Shown piece after piece: positions 1-7,956 of a stretch of DNA of 32,988 bases. Source of the DNA: an uncultured Bacteroidota bacterium (GTDB taxonomy: Bacteria > Bacteroidota > Bacteroidia > Bacteroidales > UBA12481); NCBI GenBank assembly GCA_903919925.1, contig CAIXKO010000668.1, positions 1 to 32,988 on the forward strand, in the 5' to 3' direction. Under the pieces are notes generated by a model. That model saw only the letters and a list, made by a program, of their open reading frames with translations, was not told where the DNA came from and searched no databases. How positions within the stretch are numbered: the stretch's first letter is position 1; every line of letters starts with the position of its first letter. The position numbers and the translations under genes are program-made.

Positions 1-843
1 CCTTATTTGCGGATATCTGTTGTTCCAGGTGATCTGCCTCTTTGCATAGTGGCGCGTGTTTCTTTTGATCAGCCGAACGGTCTCATCAAAGTCAATTGTA
101 CCATCATACAATTCGAAAAATTCCCGGTAACCAACGGTGTTGAGCCCGTTGAGGTTCCGGAATGGGTACAGATTTTCAGCTTCTTCCGCAAGACCTTTTT
201 CAATCATTTGATCAACCCGCAAATTGATTCGTTCATATAATAATTCTCGAGGCATCTCCAATCCGGTGAGAATGATGCTGAAATGTCTTTTTACCGCTTG
301 TTTGATCCGAAAGGATGAGAAAGACCTTCCGGTAGTCAGGCAAACCTCCAGTCCCCGCATTACCCTGGCGGGATTTTTCTGATCGACTTTAGTGAAAAAA
401 TCCGGATCCAGGTGCGACAATTCTTCCAGAAGACTACTAATCCCATCTGAATCAAGACGCTCCTTAAGCTTAGCCCTGATTATAGGATCCGGGTCGGGAA
501 TATCATCAATACCATTAATGATAGCATCCATATATAATCCGGTACCACCGGTCATGATCACCAGCGAATGCTGAAGAAAAAGCTTCTCGAGAATCCGGAT
601 AACATCCTGTTCAAAACGATAAGCTGAGTAGTAATCGTGAATCGATATGTTATTAACAAGATGATGAGGTATTAACTCAAGCTGCTCACTATCAGGCTTA
701 GCAGTGCCGATCGACATTTCGCTGTACATCTGCCGGGAATCGCACGATATGATTTCAGTATTCCAGGTTTGTGCCAGTTTTATGCTCAGATCGGTTTTGC
801 CAACTGCTGTAGGGCCCGTAAGTATCAAGAGGGTAGGAGACAT
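1..843 (-). CDS. miaA: tRNA dimethylallyltransferase MiaA (3' end cut by the window)
   Basis: Transfers a dimethylallyl group from DMAPP to N6 of adenosine 37 in tRNAs reading UNN codons (known family role). The minus frame is open from the ATG at 843 to the window edge, 281 codons without a stop. It carries the P-loop GPTAVGKT (residues 10-17), then ISCDSRQMY, GTAKP, the PHHL stretch, GGTGLY and the C-terminal TVGYREF and KRQITWNNR signatures, all in family order. Family members are near 300 residues, so only the last 20 or so are missing. The start is the first ATG and gives a standard N-terminus just before the P-loop. No clear promoter was found in 844-1060. Confidence 0.96.
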   Translation of the reverse strand, partial: MSPTLLILTGPTAVGKTDLSIKLAQTWNTEIISCDSRQMYSEMSIGTAKPDSEQLELIPHHLVNNISIHDYYSAYRFEQDVIRILEKLFLQHSLVIMTGGTGLYMDAIINGIDDIPDPDPIIRAKLKERLDSDGISSLLEELSHLDPDFFTKVDQKNPARVMRGLEVCLTTGRSFSSFRIKQAVKRHFSIILTGLEMPRELLYERINLRVDQMIEKGLAEEAENLYPFRNLNGLNTVGYREFFELYDGTIDFDETVRLIKRNTRHYAKRQITWNNRYPQIR

Positions 844-977
844 GTTATTTTAAAATTTTGCGGCCGCCCTGGTTTTAAATATCCTCCCGGGGCTTTGCAT
901 ACAATCGTTTAAGCAAAACTACAACATGGAGGTGAATCCGTTTAGACTAGTGGCTATTGAAACAATTTATTTGCTGG

Positions 978-1028
978 AATTTCTGTAGAGAGAAATATTT
1001 CAATTAAAAAGTTTCTGTTGACGGAAAT
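978..1028. promoter_or_regulatory. Two direct copies of an imperfect dyad, possible operator
   Basis: AATTTCTGTAGAGAGAAAT (978-996) and AGTTTCTGTTGACGGAAAT (1010-1028) match at 15 of 19 positions and start exactly 32 bp apart, about three helical turns. Each contains TTTC and GAAA arms around an 8-bp centre. The second copy lies just ahead of a weak -7-like box (TATCTTTA, 1034-1041) before the ATPase gene at 1061. Binding by a dimeric regulator is inference. The remainder of the 844-1060 gap shows nothing I can support. Confidence 0.4.
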
Positions 1029-1060
1029 TATAATATCTTTATAGATGCAAAAGAAACTCA

Positions 1061-2374
1061 ATGGATAAGAATAAATTATTCGGGATACTAAACGATTGGA
1101 ACTACTGGGACAAGCAAGTACCGGAGTATTTTCCAAGAAACGAATATCAGGAAAAGATAAACTCTTACCTGCCAACAGGCGAAGTTATTGTGCTGAAAGG
1201 GATTCGCAGGTCCGGAAAATCAACATTACTGATCAACCATATCCGTCACCTTACCAACACGGGTGTAGATATTAAGGAGACACTTTTTGTTAATTTTGAA
1301 GACCCGCGATTCGATGGCAACCTGAACAGCGAACTACTGGAACAGATTTTTGAGGTTTTTAAGGAGTTTGTCAATAATAAAACAAAGCCCCATATCTTTC
1401 TGGATGAAGTGCAGCATGTTACACAATGGGAAAAATGGGTACTCACAGGTTATGAGCTCAAGAGGGCACATTTTTACGTAACCGGCTCCTCTTCAAAACT
1501 CCTTAGCAGGGAATTTGGCACTGCACTGAGTGGACGGTTTCTGGCTATCGATGTTTTTCCGCTCAGTTTTGCGGAGTACCTTCTTTTTAAGGCTCAACCG
1601 AATCCCGATAAAATCTCGCTGATCACACAGAAATTCGTTTATAAAATAGCCTTCAATGAATACCTCAAAACCGGTGGTTTCCCGAAAACCTGTTCGCTGG
1701 AAGAGGGTTTGAGACGGCAGGAAATAATCATGTATTACGAAACCATTATCCTGAAAGATATTGTTGCACGATACAACCTCAAAAATTATGACAGCGTTAA
1801 AAAGATAGCACTTTATTTATTGTCCAACATAGGCAAACCCTTCAATCTGAACAAAGTAAGAATTTCGCTAGCACTCTCATACGACCTGGCTGATAAGTAC
1901 TTCGAGTATCTGAAAGATACTTTTCTCCTGTTCGAAGTGTTTCAATACGACCACTCGTTGAACAGGCAATTTGCCAATCGTCGAAAAGTTTATTGCATTG
2001 ATAATGGAATACTAACCAATACTTCTTTCAGGATTTCGGAAGACTATGGCCGCTACCTTGAGAATCTGATTTTCATTGAATTACTAAGAAAGGGGCATGA
2101 TATTTACTTCCACCAGGGAAAAAAGGAATGTGATTTTGTAATCAAGGAAGGGGTGAAAATCAGGCAAGCCATTCAGGTATGCCGCACATTGCAGGATGAG
2201 GAGACCAAAAAGCGGGAATTGGAAGGATTAATTGAAGCTCTTGAAACGTATGGGCTGAATGAAGGAATCATACTTACTGAGGACGAAGAATATGATGTTG
2301 TTTTAAAAGGACGCCGGATCATCGTTAAACCGGTTTGGAAATGGTTGCTGGAAAATGTTTGCACAAGCCATTAG
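1061..2374 (+). CDS. AAA ATPase with C-terminal DUF4143 domain
   Basis: A 437-residue member of the AAA_14/DUF4143 ATPases, whose cellular role is generally unknown. Visible features: Walker A GIRRSGKST (about 47-55), Walker B HIFLDEVQ (111-118), a TGSSS sensor-like strand (141-145) and LSGRF (157-160). The C-terminal part (about 200-430) has the DUF4143 pattern: LENLIFIELL, then ECDFV, then AIQVCRTL. The last motif sits where nuclease-fold relatives have E-x-K, and here it reads Q-V-C, so I do not predict nuclease activity. The ATG at 1061 is chosen because the nearby ATG at 1045 opens a 7-codon frame ending in TAA across the start. It stands alone between miaA and a lipoprotein cluster and may be accessory DNA. 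Confidence 0.85.
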   Translation: MDKNKLFGILNDWNYWDKQVPEYFPRNEYQEKINSYLPTGEVIVLKGIRRSGKSTLLINHIRHLTNTGVDIKETLFVNFEDPRFDGNLNSELLEQIFEVFKEFVNNKTKPHIFLDEVQHVTQWEKWVLTGYELKRAHFYVTGSSSKLLSREFGTALSGRFLAIDVFPLSFAEYLLFKAQPNPDKISLITQKFVYKIAFNEYLKTGGFPKTCSLEEGLRRQEIIMYYETIILKDIVARYNLKNYDSVKKIALYLLSNIGKPFNLNKVRISLALSYDLADKYFEYLKDTFLLFEVFQYDHSLNRQFANRRKVYCIDNGILTNTSFRISEDYGRYLENLIFIELLRKGHDIYFHQGKKECDFVIKEGVKIRQAIQVCRTLQDEETKKRELEGLIEALETYGLNEGIILTEDEEYDVVLKGRRIIVKPVWKWLLENVCTSH

Positions 2375-2519
2375 TGCCGTATAATCTTTCATTGTACCAA
2401 AGACAAGTAAAGCTGTTGTTCGGGCATCCTGTTTTGCCATCAAAAAACTTTTCGTTAAGGGACCAAAATCAACACCGGTTTGAGTACCTTTAGGATTCTT
2501 CGTCTGACCTATCGTTCCA

Positions 2520-3530
2520 ATGATGAAAAAGTATCTGATTCCCAGTATTCTCATTCAGCTTATTGTTTTGATAACTTCTTGCGAATCAGATATTAATATG
2601 ATTTATGAGTCGCAGGGGAAACCTGTTGTATATTGTCTTTTAAACCCAAAGGATTCAGTTCAGTATTTACGGGTTAGCCGGTCGTTTATATTCAGGGGGA
2701 ATCCTGGTACCGGGGAGATTTCTCCGGACAGCCTGATCCTGGATCAGGATTTTTACGCCTATCTGGAGTTGGAGAAACCAGATGGAACGCGGGATATCCA
2801 TTATTTTGAAATCACAGATCTAACCCGGCGGGATAGCGGGCTGTTTCCGGTAGAGGGTCTGGTGATTTTTAAAACCAACTGCAAGGTTGAAGGGGGCAAG
2901 GAGTATGGGCTGTATATTAATTTTCCGAATTTACCGAAACTCATTGCCGGATCAGTCACGGTTGTCAATCCGGTTACCATATTGGACCCAAATCCGCTTC
3001 CGGGCAGGGAAATTACTCTTTTAGATGATCAGGGATATTTAGTCAGATGGACCAAATCGATTCAATTCGCAGTATATCAGCCGGTAATACGGTTTATCTT
3101 TCTCGAGGGGAATCGTAATTTTCAGATTATAAAGGAGGTTGATTGTCCACAGCAATTGGTTTATGGCGATAGCGAGAATGCCATTTTAACGAACTTCGTT
3201 AACGGAGCCGGCTTTTTGAATGACCTGGTCACCAATCTTGCCCCGCCGGATTCCGGTATGCAAAGGAAGATCATCGGATTCGATCTGTTATTAACTACCG
3301 GGGGGCCTGAGTTATCGGTTTTTATACGCTCAGGGCAAAATGCAGTGGCTTCTTTTACTGGTTTGGACGAATATTCAAATCTGGATGGAGCAGTTGGAAT
3401 ATACGCCTCACAAACTTTTTCGGGAACCTTTAATAATCGCTTCTCCGATCTGACAATCAATTATTTGGCTGGCAATGAAAAAACCCGGCACCTGGGATTT
3501 CTTAAATTCAATGAAGATTTTCATCCATGA
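2520..3530 (+). CDS. DUF4249 family lipoprotein
   Basis: A 336-residue predicted lipoprotein with a basic start (MMKKY), a hydrophobic stretch and lipobox LITSC, placing the lipidated Cys at residue 21. The downstream sequence (PVVYCLLNPKDSVQYLRVSRSF, with long beta-rich stretches and LGFLKFNED near the end) fits DUF4249, a Bacteroidota family usually found beside a TonB-dependent receptor gene. No receptor gene is present here; an AAA ATPase gene lies upstream instead. The stop overlaps the next gene's start by ATGA, so the two are translationally coupled. ATGs at 2520 and 2523 are adjacent and either could be used. Function is unknown. Confidence 0.82.
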   Translation: MMKKYLIPSILIQLIVLITSCESDINMIYESQGKPVVYCLLNPKDSVQYLRVSRSFIFRGNPGTGEISPDSLILDQDFYAYLELEKPDGTRDIHYFEITDLTRRDSGLFPVEGLVIFKTNCKVEGGKEYGLYINFPNLPKLIAGSVTVVNPVTILDPNPLPGREITLLDDQGYLVRWTKSIQFAVYQPVIRFIFLEGNRNFQIIKEVDCPQQLVYGDSENAILTNFVNGAGFLNDLVTNLAPPDSGMQRKIIGFDLLLTTGGPELSVFIRSGQNAVASFTGLDEYSNLDGAVGIYASQTFSGTFNNRFSDLTINYLAGNEKTRHLGFLKFNEDFHP

Positions 3531-3964
3531 AATGGAATTTTATTATCCGATTGCTTTGCTTAGGATTGTTGAGCTCCTGTCTTCCATCTATCGATGAAAA
3601 TGAATTGGATCCGTTAAAAGTTCCGGAAGACCAGGGGACACTCGAATTCCGGTTTACTCTGCCGGTTTATGATATTCCACCAAAAAACATTCACCGGATC
3701 TCCCTGGGGTTTGCTTACACGGCCGACTCCCTGTACCGGAAAGAATTTTTTAAAAAAGTGAATGTGTCCGATTTTCAAGAGGTTTACAAAGTCTTTCTTC
3801 CGGGAGCCGATTATTACTACGATGCTGTGATAACTTGTTCTTGTGCCGGTGATACTTGCCTGAATGGTGCCTTTCCTGGAGGGCGGTATGGAATGAAACA
3901 TGATTTTGATAAGTTCAATATTGAAAATCAAAAGAATACGGTTATTGAAACGCATTTTCAATAA
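3527..3964 (+). CDS. Small hypothetical lipoprotein
   Basis: A 145-residue protein with a signal peptide and lipobox LLSSC, giving a lipidated Cys at residue 18. The mature part is beta-rich and acidic. It contains a CSCAGDTC cluster that could form disulfides in the periplasm or at the surface, followed by a Gly-rich turn (GAFPGGRYG). I do not recognise a named family. It overlaps the DUF4249 gene by 4 bp and is followed 6 bp later by a decayed lipoprotein gene, so the three look like one lipoprotein operon. Confidence 0.75.
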   Translation: MKWNFIIRLLCLGLLSSCLPSIDENELDPLKVPEDQGTLEFRFTLPVYDIPPKNIHRISLGFAYTADSLYRKEFFKKVNVSDFQEVYKVFLPGADYYYDAVITCSCAGDTCLNGAFPGGRYGMKHDFDKFNIENQKNTVIETHFQ

Positions 3965-3970
3965 GGGAAA

Positions 3971-4246
3971 ATGAAAAAGATTATCTGGCAGGCGATATTT
4001 CCATGAATACTCAATGCCTGTAACCCTTTGGAGCATGGAGGAATTGCACCAACCGCCTCTTGCAGGATCTCCCCTGAAAACGGCAAAACAACAGATACTT
4101 TCCGTTTTGATGCAAGTGCCACTTAGACCGGTGGATTAGCTGATAAAGTTTATTACCGTTGGGATTGGAACCGGGATGGAATCCGGGACGGGGAGTTTTC
4201 GCGATTGCCGGTTTCCGGTCACCGGTTTTATCGTAAAGAATGTTGA
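3971..4246 (+). pseudogene. Decayed PKD-domain lipoprotein gene with two in-frame stops
   Basis: One reading frame from ATG 3971 reads like a lipoprotein start (MKKIIWQAIFP, stop, ILNAC). It continues through IAPTASCRISPENG, DTFRFDASAT, a second stop, then GGLADKVYYRWDWNRDG and EFSRLPVSGHRFY. That is the pattern of PKD-like domains (PTASF..P.G...F.FDAS...RWDWNxDG). The stops are TGA at 4004 and TAG at 4124, and the frame closes at TGA 4244, inside the first unit of the tandem repeat. A lipobox ending at the Cys codon 4019 fits the two intact lipoproteins upstream. Single-base decay or sequencing error could explain each stop; the loss of the 3' part at the repeat is separate. Confidence 0.72.
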
Positions 4247-4358
4247 GGATGTTGAGGATGTTAAGGGTGTTAAGGATGTTAAGGATGTTAAGGGTGTTAA
4301 GGGTGTTAAGGGTGTTAAGGATGTTAAGGGTGTTAAGGGTGTTAAGGATGTTAAGGGT
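4242..4358. repeat. Minisatellite: 13 tandem units of 9 bp
   Basis: Thirteen consecutive units without gaps. Units 1-2 read GTTGAGGAT; the other eleven read GTTAAGGGT or GTTAAGGAT. Only the fourth and eighth bases vary. A degraded unit (GTGAGGGTG) follows. The array starts at the end of the PKD-like pseudogene. Its last unit contributes the TAA stop (4351-4353 read on minus) of the opposing acyl-CoA reductase gene, and every GTTAAGG unit offers another TAA in that frame. There are no spacers, so this is not CRISPR. Copy number probably varies by replication slippage (inference). Confidence 0.95.
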
Positions 4359-5370
4359 GTGAGGGTGTGGGTTGGGTGAGGAAGCGGAGTGTGTCGATAT
4401 TATCGGCATAATCCCAGAGTTGGGGAGACTGGGCGGATCCGTGGGGGATTAGTTGTGGATGTAATGATTTGTGACCTGTTATGCATTGTATTTCTGATTG
4501 TTGAGTGTTGATTTTTTCGAAGAGGGTGGCTGTATTGTTGTAAAAGCTATAATGTATTACGCAGATAGGGGAGTGGAGGTTGTTATTTTCAAGGAGTATG
4601 GCGTGGCTGGTGTAATGGGCTGGTTTATTCAGTATTGATAGGCGTGCGCGCTGATAATGCAGGTTGTGGGTGAAGGGTTCACAAGGATCGGGACCTTTAT
4701 AGGATCCGAGCGGTTCAATCAGGTTTTCAGGGGAATAACCGGTTGGTAAATAAATGTGCGAAATGCTGCGGCAGCCCAGACCGTAGTATTTGAGGATGTC
4801 GCCAGCCATCAAGTCAAGCTCCTCCTTTGTTTCAGATCCATCTAAAACAGCGATAGAGCTTCGGTTTTTCCGGATAATATGAGGTAGTTGTCCATATTCC
4901 GTCAAGAAGTAACGCGCGCTGTTGTTTGATCCGGTTGCAATAACGGCATCCGGATCAGAATTGAAGTTTTGCAATTGGATTTGTCCGGCAAATCCGGGTT
5001 CGATATTGATCAATTCCTGGGCAAGAGTAGTCAGGAGCACCTCATCGCGTTGTGATAGTTTTCCAATAAAGCGATTTCCGGTGATTAAAACGGTTAAAAA
5101 ATCATGAAAACCTACAAGGGGAATATTTCCGGCGGTAATAACCAGAATATTCCGCAATGGAGATGGTTCTGATATAGGGTACCCGTTGGTCCATCGGGTA
5201 AGGTTTTCAGTGGTTAGCAGATCAGTCCAGGATTTCATTGCCCTGGTTGTTTCACTGGGGGTGAACCAATTATTAGCGGTAACGGTCCGGTCAAAAAGGT
5301 TATTATTAAGGAGGCCGGGGATTCGCCTGCCGAGCTCAGCGAAGGATGATATTCGTTTTTCCAGATTCAT
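4351..5370 (-). CDS. Acyl-CoA reductase (LuxC-like)
   Basis: A 339-residue protein resembling the LuxC/acyl-CoA reductase family, which reduces acyl-CoA or acyl thioesters to aldehyde with NAD(P)H. It shows an aldehyde-dehydrogenase-like nucleotide-binding segment ([19 protein letters not shown], about 93-111), [13 protein letters not shown], a SSIAVLDG stretch and the likely catalytic Cys in [13 protein letters not shown]. Length is normal for the Bacteroidota members. It is divergent from the permease at 5494, with 123 bp between starts. The last codons abut a 9-bp tandem repeat that provides the stop codon. The physiological substrate cannot be inferred from context. Confidence 0.88.
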   Translation of the reverse strand: MNLEKRISSFAELGRRIPGLLNNNLFDRTVTANNWFTPSETTRAMKSWTDLLTTENLTRWTNGYPISEPSPLRNILVITAGNIPLVGFHDFLTVLITGNRFIGKLSQRDEVLLTTLAQELINIEPGFAGQIQLQNFNSDPDAVIATGSNNSARYFLTEYGQLPHIIRKNRSSIAVLDGSETKEELDLMAGDILKYYGLGCRSISHIYLPTGYSPENLIEPLGSYKGPDPCEPFTHNLHYQRARLSILNKPAHYTSHAILLENNNLHSPICVIHYSFYNNTATLFEKINTQQSEIQCITGHKSLHPQLIPHGSAQSPQLWDYADNIDTLRFLTQPTPSHP

Positions 5371-5493
5371 TTTAAAAGTTGGGAGCTAAAAATAGCGAGA
5401 AAATTCCTGATGTGGTTTGGTTTGAGTAATTTGGCCGGGCCGAAATTTATTATTGTGAAGCACAACAGCAAGTATTTTAGAAAAATTGCCTTA

Positions 5494-6723
5494 ATGAGGG
5501 AGAATTTTAGAATCTCCTTCTTATCGATCCGCTCTAACTTATTGAGGACCATACTCACTGTATTAATTATTGCCTTCGGGATCATGGCGCTGATTGGTAT
5601 CCTTACCACCATCGATTCATTAAAGAGATCAGTGAACTCTTCCTTTTCAGCGATGGGAGCTAATTCATTCAGTATCCGGAGCCGGAACTTTAATGTTCAG
5701 ATTGGAGGTCACCGGGAACGCGTAAAGAACTTTTCCAGTATTTCTTATGCTGATGCTGAGAGGTTTAAAAAGGAGTTTAAGCTTCCTGCTGCGGTTTCTG
5801 TTTCAATTGGTGCAACCGGAAACGCCACCATTAAGTATGGATCGGAAAAAACCAATCCCAATGTTTCTGTCAGGGGAGTTGATGAAAACTACCTGATTAC
5901 TGCCGGCTATGAAATCGAAAAGGGGAGGAATTTTTCAGAAGCTGACATTAGGAGCGGTGAAAACACCATATTAATAGGATCAGAAGTAGCAAAAGGTTTG
6001 TTCAAACAGGGCCAGGATCCTATCGATAAAATTATTACCGTTTCGAATGGTAAGTACCGTGTGATTGGGGTGCTGAAAGAAAAAGGAGCCTCCATGATCG
6101 GTAGTGGCGACCGACTGTGTTGCATCCCGGTAACCAATGTCCGTCAGTATTTTTCGCGCCCAAATATGTCGTTTGGTATTACGGTATTACCCAATGAAGG
6201 GCTGGGGATGGCGGAGGCCATGGGGGAAGCCGAAAGCCTTTTCAGGGTAATCCGGGGTCTGGATCCGGTGGATGCTTCGGATTTCTATACAGTAAGGAGC
6301 GATAGTATAGCTGACCTGATGATCAGCTCACTATCAAGCATTACCATTGCAGCAACTCTTATAGGGATTATTACTTTATTGGGGGCTGCTATTGGATTAA
6401 TGAATATTATGTTGGTTGCCGTAGCCGAGCGTACCCAGGAAATTGGAATCCGAAAGGCTATCGGGGCAAATAATAAAACCATACAGCAGCAGTTTCTGTT
6501 TGAAGCGATCCTGGTAGGTCAGATTGGCGGAATCGTTGGAATAATATTGGGAATCCTGGTAGGAAACCTTATTCCGCTGATTGCCGGGGGAGTGTTTGTT
6601 ATACCGTGGGGGTGGATCATCCTTGGCTTTACCCTTTGTTTCATTGTCGGAGTAGTTTCCGGCATCTATCCGGCCAGAAAAGCAGCAGGCTTAGATCCCA
6701 TCGAAAGTTTGCGTTTCGAATAA
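5494..6723 (+). CDS. MacB/FtsX-type ABC transporter permease
   Basis: A 409-residue permease of the MacB type. It has an N-terminal membrane helix ([23 protein letters not shown], given here as about residues 18-40), a large periplasmic MacB_PCD-like domain, and three C-terminal helices with the family signatures [14 protein letters not shown] and [19 protein letters not shown] at the end. The open frame extends upstream to 5410, but the family begins MxENxxIS, so ATG 5494 is chosen. A -7-like TATTTTAG at 5473-5480 fits this start. No ATP-binding subunit gene is nearby, so its partner must be encoded elsewhere. Members export lipoproteins, peptides or drugs; the substrate is unknown. Confidence 0.9.
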   Translation: MRENFRISFLSIRSNLLRTILTVLIIAFGIMALIGILTTIDSLKRSVNSSFSAMGANSFSIRSRNFNVQIGGHRERVKNFSSISYADAERFKKEFKLPAAVSVSIGATGNATIKYGSEKTNPNVSVRGVDENYLITAGYEIEKGRNFSEADIRSGENTILIGSEVAKGLFKQGQDPIDKIITVSNGKYRVIGVLKEKGASMIGSGDRLCCIPVTNVRQYFSRPNMSFGITVLPNEGLGMAEAMGEAESLFRVIRGLDPVDASDFYTVRSDSIADLMISSLSSITIAATLIGIITLLGAAIGLMNIMLVAVAERTQEIGIRKAIGANNKTIQQQFLFEAILVGQIGGIVGIILGILVGNLIPLIAGGVFVIPWGWIILGFTLCFIVGVVSGIYPARKAAGLDPIESLRFE

Positions 6724-6728
6724 AACAG

Positions 6729-6756
6729 AAAAGGCTGCCTCAAAAGGCAGCCTTTT
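6729..6756. terminator. Bidirectional intrinsic terminator
   Basis: A perfect 12-bp stem, AAAAGGCTGCCT and AGGCAGCCTTTT, with a CAAA loop and A/T tracts on both sides. It lies between the convergent permease and gapA genes and can stop transcription from both directions. Confidence 0.93.
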
Positions 6757-6786
6757 CACTTAGCAAAAAGCCAGATGCTTTATGAA

Positions 6787-7815
<1,029 letters not shown>

Positions 7816-7839
7816 TCAATTGCTTCAAAAATTCGCCGG

Positions 7840-7870
7840 CAAAGGTAATACAATGTGCCGTTTTTTCAAA
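7840..7870 (-). promoter_or_regulatory. Bacteroidota-type promoter of gapA
   Basis: Read on minus: TTTG (7870-7867), a 19-bp spacer, then TACCTTTG (7847-7840). This matches the known Bacteroidota primary sigma consensus TTTG/TAnnTTTG in sequence and spacing. The predicted leader to the ATG at 7791 is about 40 nt. Confidence 0.8.
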
Positions 7871-7906
7871 AGTTTTGGCAGGTTTGTTATTGGGAAAACA
7901 GTATAA

Positions 7907-7939
7907 AAAAACCCCGGAATCCAAAGATCCGGGGTTTTT
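7907..7939. terminator. Intrinsic terminator after the T9SS cargo gene
   Basis: A 12-bp stem, AAAAACCCCGGA and TCCGGGGTTTTT, with a 9-nt loop. It begins 17 bp beyond the stop of the minus-strand gene at 7957 and gives a run of T on either strand. Confidence 0.92.
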
Positions 7940-7956
7940 ATTATTTGGAGAATAAA

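Noticed and set aside
1045-1068. Seven-codon upstream frame overlapping the ATPase start
   Set aside because: Short, no ribosome-binding signal, no recognisable leader-peptide features; mentioned only to justify the start at 1061.
4242-4358. CRISPR-like repeated array
   Set aside because: Units are 9 bp and directly joined with no spacers and no cas genes nearby.
4011-4409. Minus-strand frame rich in LNT/LNI repeats
   Set aside because: It is the translation of the 9-bp tandem repeat plus the antisense of the PKD pseudogene, overlapping the real acyl-CoA reductase end; not a protein gene.
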